Source: JACVRM01 sp046262315 (GTDB lineage Bacteria > Actinomycetota > Thermoleophilia > Gaiellales > Gaiellaceae). From it: a stretch of DNA of 39,534 nt. Shown piece by piece: positions 7,538 through 16,537 of this stretch. The position numbers and the translations under genes are program-made. How positions within the stretch are numbered: position 1 is the stretch's first letter; the number at the start of each line of letters is the position of its first letter. The notes beneath the pieces were generated by a model. The model was not told where the DNA came from, did no database searches, and was given only the letters and a program-made list of their open reading frames with translations. The stretch spans positions 1 through 39,534 of the forward strand of contig JBHEMZ010000046.1 in assembly GCA_046262315.1 (NCBI GenBank). Reading direction: 5' to 3'.

Positions 7538-7653
7538 GCGGGCGCAGCCCGGACTGGGACTCCGAGAGATCAGGGCCAGCTAGCCGCGAGCCAGCGCAAG
7601 CCCCGGGGGAGCGGCGCCTGAGCGCCCCACCCGCCTCGGTGCGCGCCCGCGAC

Positions 7654-7659
7654 TATCCT
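7654..7659 (+). promoter_or_regulatory. -10 hexamer TATCCT, leaderless ylbL-like gene
   Basis: TATCCT ends 7 nt before GTG 7667. The spacer CGCGGCC is identical to the one before the lapA-like gene. Confidence 0.5.
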
Positions 7660-7666
7660 CGCGGCC

Positions 7667-8683
7667 GTGCGACGGCTCCTCACGCCGGCTCGGCTCGCGG
7701 CGGTCGCGCTCGTCGCCGCGACGGGGCTCGCCTTCCTCTACGTCTTTCCCTCGGACGACTACCTCTACCTCCCGGATCGCGCGCGGCCGCTAGCGCCGCT
7801 CGTCCGGATCGAGGACGAACGGCCGCCGAGCGACGCCGGGGGCATCTATTACGTGTCCGTCTCGGTGCGGCGCGCGACGCTGCTCGAGAGCCTGTTGCCG
7901 GGCATCTACGACGGCTCGGAGAAGGTCTCCAAGGACGAGGTGCGGGAGCCCGGCGAGAGTGACGAAGAGCACCGCCGCGCCGTGCTGGGCGAGATGCGCC
8001 GCTCCCAGCGGGTCGCCGCTGCAGTCGCGCTGCGCGAACTCGGACGGGACGTCCGCATCCGCGCGACCGGAGTGGTCGTGACCGCGGTCGTAGCCGACGC
8101 GCCCGCCGGCCCGAAGCTGCGTGCTGGCGACGTGATCTTGGCGGTGGACGGGAAGCCGACGCGGATGGTCAGTCGGCTGCGCAGTGCGATTCGCCGGCAC
8201 CCGCCCGGCACGCGGGTGCGGCTGCGCATCCGGCGAGACCGCAGCACGCGTGACTTCGCACTCCGGACAATCGCAGATCCCCGCAGGCCGGGCGAGTCGA
8301 TCATCGGCATCGGTGTTTCGCAGGCAGCGCAGATCCGGCTGCCCATCGACGTGGACATCAACCTCGGCGACGTAGGAGGGCCGTCCGCGGGGCTTGCGTT
8401 CGCGCTCGACATCTTCGAGGAACTCGGCCGCGATGTCGACCACGGGCGCCGCATCGCGGCGACGGGCGAGATCTTCCTCGACGGCACGATCGGCCCGGTC
8501 GGGGGGTTGCGCCAGAAGACGATCGGCGCCCGCCGCGCCGGCGTCGATCTATTCCTCGTCCCCGCTGGGGAAAACACCGCCGAGGCGCGGCGCTACGCGG
8601 AAGGCTTGCGCGTCGAGCCTGTGAAGAGTTTTCGACAGGCGTTGCAGCTGCTGGCAACGCTGCCGGCAAAAACGAGCAGATAG
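7667..8683 (+). CDS. PDZ-Lon (S16) membrane-anchored protease, YlbL type
   Basis: 338 residues: a single N-terminal membrane anchor (about 8-28), a linker domain, a PDZ domain (about 135-205, with AGDVILAVDGKP) and a Lon-like S16 domain (about 215-335). The Ser-Lys dyad is visible as Ser240 in GDVGGPSAGLAFAL and Lys284 in GLRQKTIGA. The family (YlbL/SdrC-like) acts at the outer face of the membrane in envelope protein turnover. It has no AAA+ module, so it is not ATP-driven Lon. The start is GTG 7667, supported by the leaderless -10. Transcription probably stops before the next promoter at 8744. Confidence 0.85.
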   Translation: MRRLLTPARLAAVALVAATGLAFLYVFPSDDYLYLPDRARPLAPLVRIEDERPPSDAGGIYYVSVSVRRATLLESLLPGIYDGSEKVSKDEVREPGESDEEHRRAVLGEMRRSQRVAAAVALRELGRDVRIRATGVVVTAVVADAPAGPKLRAGDVILAVDGKPTRMVSRLRSAIRRHPPGTRVRLRIRRDRSTRDFALRTIADPRRPGESIIGIGVSQAAQIRLPIDVDINLGDVGGPSAGLAFALDIFEELGRDVDHGRRIAATGEIFLDGTIGPVGGLRQKTIGARRAGVDLFLVPAGENTAEARRYAEGLRVEPVKSFRQALQLLATLPAKTSR

Positions 8684-8743
8684 CAGGGCTTTTGCGGAGC
8701 CGGAAACTTCCCGGAAATTGCGGCTGTTCCGTTTTAGAGGCCC

Positions 8744-8771
8744 TTGCGCGTGTCCCCTGCCGCCGTATGAT
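8744..8771 (+). promoter_or_regulatory. Sigma-70-like promoter of the Cys-rich small gene
   Basis: TTGCGC (8744-8749), a 16-nt spacer and TATGAT (8766-8771). A start near 8778 would give a leader of about 36 nt containing a strong AAGGAG ribosome binding site. Confidence 0.5.
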
Positions 8772-8813
8772 GCCGCCCGTTCACCGAGGCACGCGGGAGG
8801 AGCAAGGAGAACT

Positions 8814-8999
8814 TTGAGCAAGCGCGTTCGTGCATCTTGCGAGGATTGCTATTTCCGCCAGGGAGGGCTCTGCGCCCTCCTGGTCGATACGCCCTGCCCC
8901 ACCTTCCGCGCGGCCGTCCGCGGCCGTCTCATCCGCCCGCCCCAGGCTCGGCTCGTGCCACGCCAGGGCGATCCGCTCGCAACGCATCCCGCGACGTAG
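8814..8999 (+). CDS. 61-residue Cys-rich protein
   Basis: A TTG start at 8814 is preceded by AAGGAG with good spacing, and a complete promoter lies upstream. The product begins LSKRVRASCEDCYFRQGGLC and continues through PCPTFR. The Cys arrangement CxxC-x8-C...C looks like a metal or Fe-S binding knuckle. The remaining third is basic with no further motif. No signal or membrane segment. I recognise no named family. The Cys/aromatic pattern and strong expression signals make a spurious ORF unlikely. Its TAG stop forms the first half of the -10 hexamer of the following gene. Confidence 0.6.
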   Translation: MSKRVRASCEDCYFRQGGLCALLVDTPCPTFRAAVRGRLIRPPQARLVPRQGDPLATHPAT

Positions 9000-9002
9000 A
9001 CT
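8997..9002 (+). promoter_or_regulatory. -10 hexamer TAGACT, overlapping a stop codon
   Basis: TAGACT ends 7 nt before GTG 9010. Its TAG is the stop codon of the preceding gene. Confidence 0.5.
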
Positions 9003-9009
9003 CGCGGCC

Positions 9010-9279
9010 GTGCGCCGCCTCCTTTCCCCGCCGACCGAGGTGAACGAGGCCTGGCAGCCAAGACTCTACGTCGCTCTTGGGGCACTGGTGGTCGTCGCGG
9101 CCTACGTCGTCGCGTTCGTCGTCAAGAACGACGACGAGGTCGACGTCGACTTCGTCCTGTTCACCGCGCACGTCTCGCTGATCTGGCTGATCCTGCTCAT
9201 CCTGATCCTCGGCGTGCTCGGTGGCGTGCTGCTCTCGCAGCTATACCGGCGCCGGGGACGGGAGCGCGGCGGCGAGTAG
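9010..9279 (+). CDS. LapA/DUF1049-like inner membrane protein
   Basis: 89 residues with two predicted membrane helices: LYVALGALVVVAAYVVAFVV at about 18-37, and a longer one from about 55 to 80 ending in the basic QLYRRRGRE tail. Between them lies the short loop KNDDEVDVDFVLFTAHVS. This helix-loop-helix with VDFVLF is the signature of the LapA (YciS/DUF1049) domain. In Gram-negatives LapA helps LPS assembly. In actinobacteria the role is unknown. The start is GTG 9010 with a leaderless -10. The 3' end overlaps the convergent aminotransferase gene by 39 nt. Confidence 0.75.
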   Translation: MRRLLSPPTEVNEAWQPRLYVALGALVVVAAYVVAFVVKNDDEVDVDFVLFTAHVSLIWLILLILILGVLGGVLLSQLYRRRGRERGGE

Positions 9280-10332
9280 CTCGATCGCCCTGGCGAGCTC
9301 GGGCGCCGAGGCGAAGCTGTACGCAAGGCGGAGCGCCGACGCGCCCCCCTCACCGCGCACGTAGAAGTCCGCGCCTGTGACGACGGTCACCCCCAGGTCG
9401 GCTGCCCGCGCAGCGACGTCGTCCGCAAGGGCCCCCTCGGGTAGTTGGAGCCAAACGAAGTAGCCCCCGTCCGGGCGACTCCACGACGCGCAGTCGCCGA
9501 AATGCCTCTCGAGGGCGTCGAGCATTGCGTCGCGACGCTCTCGCAGCACAGTGCGGGCGCGCTCGAGGTTGGGGTCGAGCAGGCCACGCTCGATGAACTC
9601 GTGCAGCGTCGCCTGGAGGGTGAGCGCCGGCGAAAGGTAGGTGCCGACAGCCTCCCGCTCGACGTCGGGCACGAGCTCCGGCGGCAGGACCAGGTAGCCG
9701 ACACGCAGGCCGGGCGCGACGATCTTCGAGAACGAGGCGGCGTAGACGACGCCCTCTCCGCCCGCGAGCTCGAACAGCGTCGGCGGAGGCGGGTCGCCGA
9801 AGCAGACGAGGCGGTACGGATCGTCCTCGAGGATCAGGAGGTCGTATGCCCGCGCCAGCTCGAGCAACTGCCGCCGCGCGGACTCGGGATACGTTCGTCC
9901 GCTCGGGTTCTGGTAGGTCGGGATCGCATAGAGGAAGGCGGGCGCGGTCGCCGCGGTCGCCCGCTCAAGCGCTTCGACGTCGAGGCCGTCGTCCCCGAGC
10001 GGCACCGCGGCGATGTCCGTGCCGAGCGCCTCGAGCAGGCGCAGCGGGCGATCGTACGACGGCGCCTCGACGATCGGCCGGCGCCCGCGCGCGAGCAGGA
10101 CGCGTGCAAGGACTGCGAGGCCGGGAAGCGAGCCCGGCGTGAGCACGACCCGCGCGGGTTCCACGCCGTGGCGAGCGGCGACCCGCTCGCGAAGCGGCGC
10201 GTAGCCCGAGACGTGGCCGTAGTTCAGGAGCGTCGAGCCCTGCTCGCTGAGCACGGCGCGCGCGCAGTCGGCGAGCTCGTCGGCTGGTAGGAGCTCGGGC
10301 GGGGGCACCCCGCGGGCCAGCGAGATCGTCAC
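9241..10332 (-). CDS. PLP-dependent aminotransferase, class I/II (2-aminoadipate / MocR-like catalytic domain)
   Basis: 363-residue fold-type I aminotransferase without the winged-helix domain of MocR regulators. PLP contacts: Asn142 (PTYQNPSGR), Asp170 or 171 (ILEDDPY), Ser202 and Schiff-base Lys203 (ASFSKIVAPGLRVGY), with the phosphate-binding Arg in APGLR. The nearest groups are LysN-type 2-aminoadipate and valine/aromatic aminotransferases. The substrate cannot be read from sequence. The start is GTG 10332, where homology begins and TAGACT sits 7 nt upstream. The stop overlaps the convergent lapA-like gene. Confidence 0.82.
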   Translation of the reverse strand: MTISLARGVPPPELLPADELADCARAVLSEQGSTLLNYGHVSGYAPLRERVAARHGVEPARVVLTPGSLPGLAVLARVLLARGRRPIVEAPSYDRPLRLLEALGTDIAAVPLGDDGLDVEALERATAATAPAFLYAIPTYQNPSGRTYPESARRQLLELARAYDLLILEDDPYRLVCFGDPPPPTLFELAGGEGVVYAASFSKIVAPGLRVGYLVLPPELVPDVEREAVGTYLSPALTLQATLHEFIERGLLDPNLERARTVLRERRDAMLDALERHFGDCASWSRPDGGYFVWLQLPEGALADDVAARAADLGVTVVTGADFYVRGEGGASALRLAYSFASAPELARAIELLAAALPSPAPV

Positions 10333-10339
10333 GCGCAGG

Positions 10340-10345
10340 AGTCTA
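10340..10345 (-). promoter_or_regulatory. -10 hexamer TAGACT, leaderless aminotransferase
   Basis: Minus-strand TAGACT ends 7 nt before GTG 10332. Confidence 0.5.
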
Positions 10346-10483
10346 GGCCCAGGCGCGGCGCACCGGCCGCCGCGCTCCCCAACCACCCCCAGGGGGCACT
10401 CCGGTGTCCCTGACATCAGGCTAGCGGTCGAAAACGCACGCGTCCGTGACGACAGTGCAGCAAAATGCCGTAGGGCGCGAATG

Positions 10484-11362
10484 CTAGACGCGCGTCTGAG
10501 CGACCTCGGCGACGAGCTGCGCCACCTCGGTCGGGGTCGTACCGACGCGGACACCGCAGGCCTCGAGCGCCTCCTTCTTCGCCTTGGCCGTGCCGGCCGA
10601 GCCCGAGATGATCGCGCCGGCGTGCCCCATCGTCTTTCCCGGCGGCGCCGTGAAGCCCGCGATGTACGCGAGCACCGGCTTCGACATCTCGGCTTCGATG
10701 TAGCGCGCCGCCTTCTCCTCCTCGTTGCCGCCGATCTCGCCGACCATGACGACGATCTCCGTCTCGGTGTCGGCCTCGAAGCGCCCGAGAATGTCGATGA
10801 AAGACGAGCCGACGACCGGATCGCCGCCGATGCCGGCGATGGTCGAGTTGCCGAGCCCGAGCTGCGTCAGCTCGTGACCGATCTGGTAGGTGAGCGTGCC
10901 CGACCGCGACACCAGCCCGACCGCGCCCTCGCGGAAGATCTCCGCCGGGATGATGCCGACGTTGGCCTTGCCGGGCGAAAGCGCGCCCGGGCAGTTCGGC
11001 CCGAGCATCGTGATTCCCTTCGGGCGGATGAAGTTGTAGACCCGAAGCATGTCGTGCGCGGGGAGGCCCTCCGCGATGCAGATCACTGTGCGGATGCCAG
11101 CGTCGACCGCCTCGTAGATCGCGTCCGCGGCGAAGCGTGCGGGCACGAAGACCATGGTCGTGTTCGCACCGGTCTCCGCCACGGCTTCGGCGACCGTGTT
11201 GAAGACCGGGATGCCGTCCACGTCCTGGCCTCCCTTGCCGGGCGTGACGCCGGCGACGACCTGTGTGCCGTAGCCCTTGTTCCGTACTCCGTGGAACGAG
11301 CCCTCGCTGCCGGTGAGTCCCTGCACGACGAGCCGCGTGTCGCGGTCGACGATGATGGCCAT
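10484..11362 (-). CDS. sucD: Succinyl-CoA synthetase alpha subunit
   Basis: 292 residues, the usual length. The CoA-binding Rossmann domain is N-terminal (QGLTGSEGSFH at 14-24, GGKGG-like segment following). The ligase domain carries the phosphohistidine His247 in GKTMGHAGAIISGSAGTA. With SucC it interconverts succinyl-CoA and succinate with substrate-level nucleotide phosphorylation in the TCA cycle. The start ATG shares its A with the TGA of the upstream methyltransferase (TGATG), so translation is coupled through a gene that is not part of the enzyme. Confidence 0.93.
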   Translation of the reverse strand: MAIIVDRDTRLVVQGLTGSEGSFHGVRNKGYGTQVVAGVTPGKGGQDVDGIPVFNTVAEAVAETGANTTMVFVPARFAADAIYEAVDAGIRTVICIAEGLPAHDMLRVYNFIRPKGITMLGPNCPGALSPGKANVGIIPAEIFREGAVGLVSRSGTLTYQIGHELTQLGLGNSTIAGIGGDPVVGSSFIDILGRFEADTETEIVVMVGEIGGNEEEKAARYIEAEMSKPVLAYIAGFTAPPGKTMGHAGAIISGSAGTAKAKKEALEACGVRVGTTPTEVAQLVAEVAQTRV

Positions 11363-12006
11363 CAGGGCCTCCTTGCTCGCATGAGGACCTTCGTATCGAC
11401 GTAATCGCCGTCCACGATCCGCTCTGCGAGGAGCTCGCGGACGCGCGCGCCGTCAGACTCGCTCGTGCCGGTGCGCGTAAGCCAGGCCTCGAACGGACGG
11501 CGCTTCTCGTGGCGCTCGACGGCCTCGAGTTCGAGCCCGGCGCCTTCGAGCAGACCGCGCCATTCCTCCTCCGTGCACGAGCGGACGTGCGTCGGGTCGC
11601 GGAGCCGCTCGGCCTCCTCCACCGTGTCGCTCGCGTAGAGCGTGTCCTCCACGATGACGACTTTTCGCGCCACGCGGGCCAGCTCGCCCACGGCAGCGGC
11701 CACGTCGGAGAAGTGGTGCGGTGCGATGCGGGTGACGACCCCGTCGAAGCTTCGGGCGGCGAACGGGAGGTTTTCGGCGTAGCAGAAGACATCGGCATGC
11801 ATGCCGGGCGCGGGGTCCGCGCTCACCACCTCGAGCCCGGCTTCGCGCAGCCGGCGCGCCACGTGACCGCCGCCGGTCGCAACGTCGATTGCGGTGCGCG
11901 CCTCCGCCGCAAGGCACCACTCCACGATCCGGTCGAGATCGGCCCCCTCGCGCTGCTCGACCGCGTCGCGGTACGCATTCGCACGTCTCGACCAGACCTC
12001 GGTCAC
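11362..12006 (-). CDS. Class I SAM-dependent methyltransferase inside the suc operon
   Basis: 214 residues. Motif I is AIDVATGGGHVARRL (39-53), then an acidic residue ending strand 2 (VVSADPAPGM), an ENLPFAARSFDGVVTRIAPHH segment spanning motifs II-III and a VARKVVIVED strand. This is the UbiE/Coq5-like methyltransferase_11 fold. It lacks any substrate-defining insert. It starts with a GTG overlapping the sucC stop (GTGA) and stops with a TGA overlapping the sucD ATG. It is therefore embedded in sucC-sucD and must be cotranslated with both. Its target is unknown. A small-molecule or protein substrate linked to succinyl-CoA metabolism is speculation. Confidence 0.82.
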   Translation of the reverse strand: MTEVWSRRANAYRDAVEQREGADLDRIVEWCLAAEARTAIDVATGGGHVARRLREAGLEVVSADPAPGMHADVFCYAENLPFAARSFDGVVTRIAPHHFSDVAAAVGELARVARKVVIVEDTLYASDTVEEAERLRDPTHVRSCTEEEWRGLLEGAGLELEAVERHEKRRPFEAWLTRTGTSESDGARVRELLAERIVDGDYVDTKVLMRARRP

Positions 12007-13151
12007 GCTGCTGCCAGCTCCACGGCCCGACGCGCGCCCTCGAGCATCGTGGCCTCGGGATGGATGTTCTCGCGACCCGCGTCGGCGAGGATCGCGCGGC
12101 CTTCCTCCGCGTTCGTCCCGTCGAGGCGGACGACGATCGCATACCGGCTCATGTCGAGGCGGTCGAGCGCCTGGAGGATGCCGCGCGCCACCTCGTCGCA
12201 CCGCGTAATCCCGCCGAAGATGTTGAAGAAGATCGAGCGCACCTGAGCGTCGCGCGTGATGACCTCGAGCGCGTCGACGACGCCCTCCGCATCCCCACCG
12301 CCGCCCAGGTCGCAGAAGTTCGCGGGGCGACCGCCCACGAAGTTGACGACGTCCACGGTCGACATGGCGAGACCGGCGCCGTTGCCGAGCACGCCCACAT
12401 CGCCGTCGAGCTTCACGTATGTGACACCCTTTTCGCGCGCGAAGCGCTCCTCCGGAGGGACGGCCTCCGGGTCCCGCATGGCCGCGATGTCCTCATGGCG
12501 GTCGAGCGCGTTGTCGTCCACCGAGAACTTCGAGTCGAGCGCCTTGACTTCGCCCTCGGGTGTGACGATCAGCGGGTTGATTTCGCAAAGCATCGCGTCC
12601 GTGCCCACAAACGCGGCGTAGAGACCCTCGGCTATGCGCAGGATCTGCTTCTGCTCGCCGGGGAGGTCGATGCCGGCGGCGTAGATGAGCCGCCGCGCCT
12701 GGTACGGCTGGAAGCCCTCGAACGGGTCGACGTGCAGTCGGGCCAGGGCCTCGGGCCGCTCGGCGGCGACCTCCTCGATGTCGATGCCACCCTCCTTCGT
12801 GAGCATGAAGAGCGGCTTCTTCTCGCCGCGGTCGAACGTGAGCGAGAAGTAGTACTCGCGCTCGATGTCGGACGCACGCTCGATCCACAGCTTGCGGACG
12901 ACGTGGCCACGGATGTCCAGGCCGAGGATCTCGCGCGCCCGCGCTTCGGCCTCCTGCGGCGTTTCAGAGAGCTTGATGCCGCCTGCCTTCCCGCGGCCGC
13001 CGGTCAGCACCTGGGCCTTGACGATGACAAGGCCGCCGATGTCCGCGGCCGCAACGCGCGCCTCCTCAGGCGTCGTCGCGAGCCGTCCATCCGAGACAGG
13101 GATGCCGTACCGTCGAAACAGCTCCTTGCCCTGGTACTCGTAGAGATCCAC
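12003..13151 (-). CDS. sucC: Succinyl-CoA synthetase beta subunit
   Basis: 382 residues. An ATP-grasp domain spans about 1-240 (MDLYEYQGKELFRRYGIPV at the N-terminus, KAQVLTGGRGKAGG lysine/glycine loop, EINPLIV metal-binding segment). The CoA-ligase domain follows (NGAGLAMSTVD, ANFCDLGGGG, FFNIFGGITRCDEVA). It forms the heterodimer with SucD. The start is GTG 13151 with TAGAGT 9 nt upstream. It is first gene of the sucC-methyltransferase-sucD operon. Confidence 0.93.
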   Translation of the reverse strand: MDLYEYQGKELFRRYGIPVSDGRLATTPEEARVAAADIGGLVIVKAQVLTGGRGKAGGIKLSETPQEAEARAREILGLDIRGHVVRKLWIERASDIEREYYFSLTFDRGEKKPLFMLTKEGGIDIEEVAAERPEALARLHVDPFEGFQPYQARRLIYAAGIDLPGEQKQILRIAEGLYAAFVGTDAMLCEINPLIVTPEGEVKALDSKFSVDDNALDRHEDIAAMRDPEAVPPEERFAREKGVTYVKLDGDVGVLGNGAGLAMSTVDVVNFVGGRPANFCDLGGGGDAEGVVDALEVITRDAQVRSIFFNIFGGITRCDEVARGILQALDRLDMSRYAIVVRLDGTNAEEGRAILADAGRENIHPEATMLEGARRAVELAAA

Positions 13152-13160
13152 CGGCGCGGG

Positions 13161-13166
13161 ACTCTA
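13161..13166 (-). promoter_or_regulatory. -10 hexamer TAGAGT, leaderless sucC
   Basis: Minus-strand TAGAGT ends 9 nt before GTG 13151. Confidence 0.45.
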
Positions 13167-13275
13167 ATCAGCGCGAGGCCTTGGCCGCCGTTATCATGCC
13201 ATTCGGCACGGTCTCGTGACGGACATGCGCGGGTGTGCGCGGTAGCGTGGGCAGCGGGAAGCGGGAGGAAACACC

Positions 13276-13296
13276 CCCCACCCATCGAGGGTGGGG
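13276..13296. repeat. Perfect 8-bp stem-loop
   Basis: CCCCACCC (13276-13283), loop ATCGA, GGGTGGGG (13289-13296). It has no T-run on either side. It could be an operator or an RNA hairpin in the sucC leader region. Confidence 0.45.
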
Positions 13297-13446
13297 CGCG
13301 CGCGTGAATAAGTAGCGGCCTCGCCGTCGTCCTTGCGCCGGCGTTGTGGTTGCGGGCGGCCGCCCCACGCGCGCCGCTCTACTCGCGCCTGCGCCTCGCA
13401 CCACGCCGACAGCGCGGCCCTCAGGGCGCGCCGCCGTTCAACGAAA

Positions 13447-13475
13447 GGCCTCTTGCGCGCCTTCGCGCAAAGGCC
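13447..13475. repeat. 12-bp stem-loop upstream of the exporter operon
   Basis: GGCCT (13447-13451), a bulged C, TTGCGCG (13453-13459), loop CCTT, then CGCGCAA (13464-13470) and AGGCC (13471-13475). It ends 18 bp before the -10 hexamer of the ABC gene, so as DNA it covers the -35 region. An operator is more likely than an RNA attenuator. Confidence 0.5.
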
Positions 13476-13493
13476 ACCCACCCGGTGTCTCGC

Positions 13494-13499
13494 TAGGCT
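13494..13499 (+). promoter_or_regulatory. -10 hexamer TAGGCT, leaderless ABC exporter operon
   Basis: TAGGCT ends 8 nt before ATG 13508. Confidence 0.5.
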
Positions 13500-13507
13500 C
13501 AGGCCGA

Positions 13508-14463
<956 letters not shown>

Positions 14464-14467
<4 letters not shown>

Positions 14468-15237
14468 GCGAAACGCTCGCCCACAGCTGGTGGATGGTCG
14501 GCCGCCAGGCCCGAAACCTTCGCCGCGAGCCGATTTGGATCGTGATGATGCTGATCCAGCCGATGATCTGGCTGATCCTCTACAGCCAGCTCTTCAGGCG
14601 CATCGTCGACCTGCCGGGCTTCGACACCGACTCGTACATCGACTTCCTGGCGCCGGCCGTCGTGATCATGACCGCGTTTTTCGGCGGCACCTGGAGCGGC
14701 ATGTCGATGATCACCGACCTCGACCGCGGCGTTGTCGAGCGTTTTCTGACCACGCCGGCGCGCCGGAGCGCGATCGTCCTCTCGCAGGTGCTGCGCGCAG
14801 CGCTGACGGCCGCGATTCAGGGCACGATCATTCTCATCGTCGCGCTCGCGCTCGGCGCGCAGAACGGAGGCGCGGACGGCTGGCTCTCGATCCTGGCAGC
14901 GGGGATGCTGGTCGCCGCCGGCTTCTCGGGGATCTCGCAGGGCGTCGCCCTCCTCACCCGGCGGGAGGCGACGATGATCGCCGTTGCGAACTTCATCGGG
15001 TTGCCGCTCATGTTCTTCTCGGCGATGCTCATCGACTTCGACCTGATCCCGCGCTGGATGCAGTACGCGGCGAGGGCGAACCCGGTGCAGTGGGCGGTCG
15101 ACGCGGCGCGCGAGCCCGTGCTCGCCGACCCGGACTGGGGACTCGTCGCGCTCTCGCTGGCTCTTTTGGCCGCATTCACGGTCGCTACCACCGCCTTCGC
15201 CACCTGGGCGTTCCGCGCCTACCAGCGCACGCTCTAA
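14464..15237 (+). CDS. ABC-2 type exporter permease, DrrB family
   Basis: 257 residues with a cytoplasmic N-terminus and about six membrane helices (examples: IWIVMMLIQPMIWLILYSQL, AAIQGTIILIVALALGA, and the helix at LALLAAFTVATTAFATW). The ABC-2 signature region GISQGVALLTRREATMIAV with the conserved GLPLMFFSAMLI follows, as in DrrB/NodJ permeases. It pairs with the ATPase gene through a TTGA overlap. Substrate unknown. Start TTG 14464. Confidence 0.86.
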
Positions 15238-15244
15238 CGCGCGC

Positions 15245-15250
15245 TACGCT
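15245..15250 (+). promoter_or_regulatory. -10 hexamer TACGCT before the beta-propeller pseudogene
   Basis: TACGCT ends 6 nt before GTG 15257. The promoter may still be active although the gene behind it is broken. Confidence 0.42.
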
Positions 15251-15256
15251 GGCCTC

Positions 15257-16509
15257 GTGCGCGTCGCACTGGGGCTCGCCCCTCGCCACGCTGCTCGCGT
15301 CGACGGCGTTGGGGTCGACGACCTCGCCTCAGGTCGACGTCGTGTTCGGCCAGTACGAGCCGGCCTGGTCGCCCGACGGCCGGTGGATCGCCTTCCGCAA
15401 CTCGCCGTGCGGGATCGGCGTCGTGGAGGTGGCAAGAAGAAAGGCCGACTACGACGTCGTGGACGGCGGCCGACCCCGCCTGGACGCCGGCGGGCCGGCT
15501 CGGCTTTCGCCACGCCGACCCGTCACGCGCGACCACGACGATCACCGTCCCGTGTCCGAATCCCGGCGGGCCGGCCGTGCAGGATCGGATCTCCGGCCTC
15601 GTTGGACATCGCAACCGCGACGCGAAAAGGCGCCGACCTTCGGATCATTCCGCCCGGAGACCAGATCGACCCGACATGGGCGCGGGATGGCCGCATCGCG
15701 TTCGCGCAGCGATCCGAAGGCGACGTCGGCTTCCTCTGGTGCCGACGGCAACGGAGCGCGGGCGGTGCTCGGCCACGAATACCTGGCCACGGAGCCGGAG
15801 TGGTCCCCGGACGGAACACGCCTCGCCTTCACGAAGGCCGCGCTCGACCCGGCCGGCGGCGCGGAGTACGACGTATACGTCGTCGACGCCGACAGCCGCA
15901 ACCCGGCCGCACTCGTCCGCAACGTCGGCTCGAGCGAGCGTCACCCGACGTGGTCGCCAAATGGCGTCATCGCGTTCGCGCGTGACGGTGAGATCGTCTA
16001 CGGCCTCGAGCGCGTCGCACGAGGATCTCAGCCCGCCTGGTCGCCCGATGGGCACTGGATCGCGTTCTCAGGTCCCCCACTCAAGCGCGGGGGGCGCGTC
16101 TACCACGCTGCGATCTGCGTCGTCCATCCGGACGGTACCGGCCTGACGCGCATCACCGGCGACTCCCTCTCGCCCTGGACGCGCGATCCCGCCTGCACCC
16201 TCGCCGGCACACCGCGACCCGACCTGCTACCCGGGACGCCGCAGCAAGACTTCGCGTGCGGACTCGGCGGCCGGGACACCCTCGCCGGGCTCGGAGCCGA
16301 CGACACGCTCCGGGGCGGAGCAGGCGACGACCTGCTCACAGGCGGCGCAGGCCCGGACGACCTCCAGGGAGGCGAGGGAAACGATCGCGTCTTCGCCGCC
16401 GAACGGCGACCGGAGCGCGATCGAGTCCGGTGCGGGCCGGGACGTCACGATCGCCGACCGTCTCGATGCCATCGCCGACGACTGCGAGCGCGTGGTGCGC
16501 GCACGCTAG
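15257..16509 (+). pseudogene. Secreted TolB-like beta-propeller with C-terminal RTX repeats, five frameshifts
   Basis: The coding signal moves through the three frames in the order 2-3-1-2-3-1. It starts VRVALGLA, then continues LATLLASTAL (signal peptide) and blade YEPAWSPDGRWIAF. Frame 1 gives ADPAWTPAGRLGFRHADPS and frame 2 gives DPTWARDGRIAF. Frame 3 gives EPEWSPDGTRLAF, HPTWSPNGVIAF, QPAWSPDGHWIAF and RTX-type repeats (GGRDTLAGLGADDTL, GGAGDDLLTGGAG). Frame 1 gives RDVTIADRLDAIADDCERV and the stop at 16507. Each switch equals one extra base, near CCCC 15279-15282, 15465-15470, GG 15604-15605, 15738-15741 and GGG 16439-16441. The intact ancestor would be an exported propeller with calcium-binding repeats. 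Base-call error is an alternative, but neighbouring genes are mostly clean. Confidence 0.75.
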
Positions 16510-16512
16510 ACT
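16507..16512 (+). promoter_or_regulatory. -10 hexamer TAGACT for the Asp-rich peptide gene
   Basis: TAGACT begins with the stop codon of the broken propeller gene. A start about 7 nt downstream would give a leader of roughly 19 nt that carries AGGAGG (16526-16531), 6 nt before the ATG. Confidence 0.45.
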
Positions 16513-16537
16513 CGCGCCCCCCAAGAGGAGGCAACAC

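Larger units (their letters stand above)
13152..13507. other. Intergenic region between divergent sucC and the ABC exporter
   Basis: 356 bp with no convincing gene. It holds the two divergent -10 hexamers at its ends and two strong inverted repeats described separately. Short open frames on both strands are Arg/Pro-rich and lack starts or motifs, so I reject them. Confidence 0.5.

Noticed and set aside
10345..10480. Terminator in the aminotransferase/sucD gap (CCCCCAGGGGG and CCTGACATCAGG)
   Set aside because: The stems are only 5 bp with 1-2 nt loops and no T-run, too weak to call.
13194..13481. Minus-strand 95-codon frame in the sucC/ABC gap
   Set aside because: Arg-rich low-complexity product, no ribosome binding site, no leaderless -10 and no motif.
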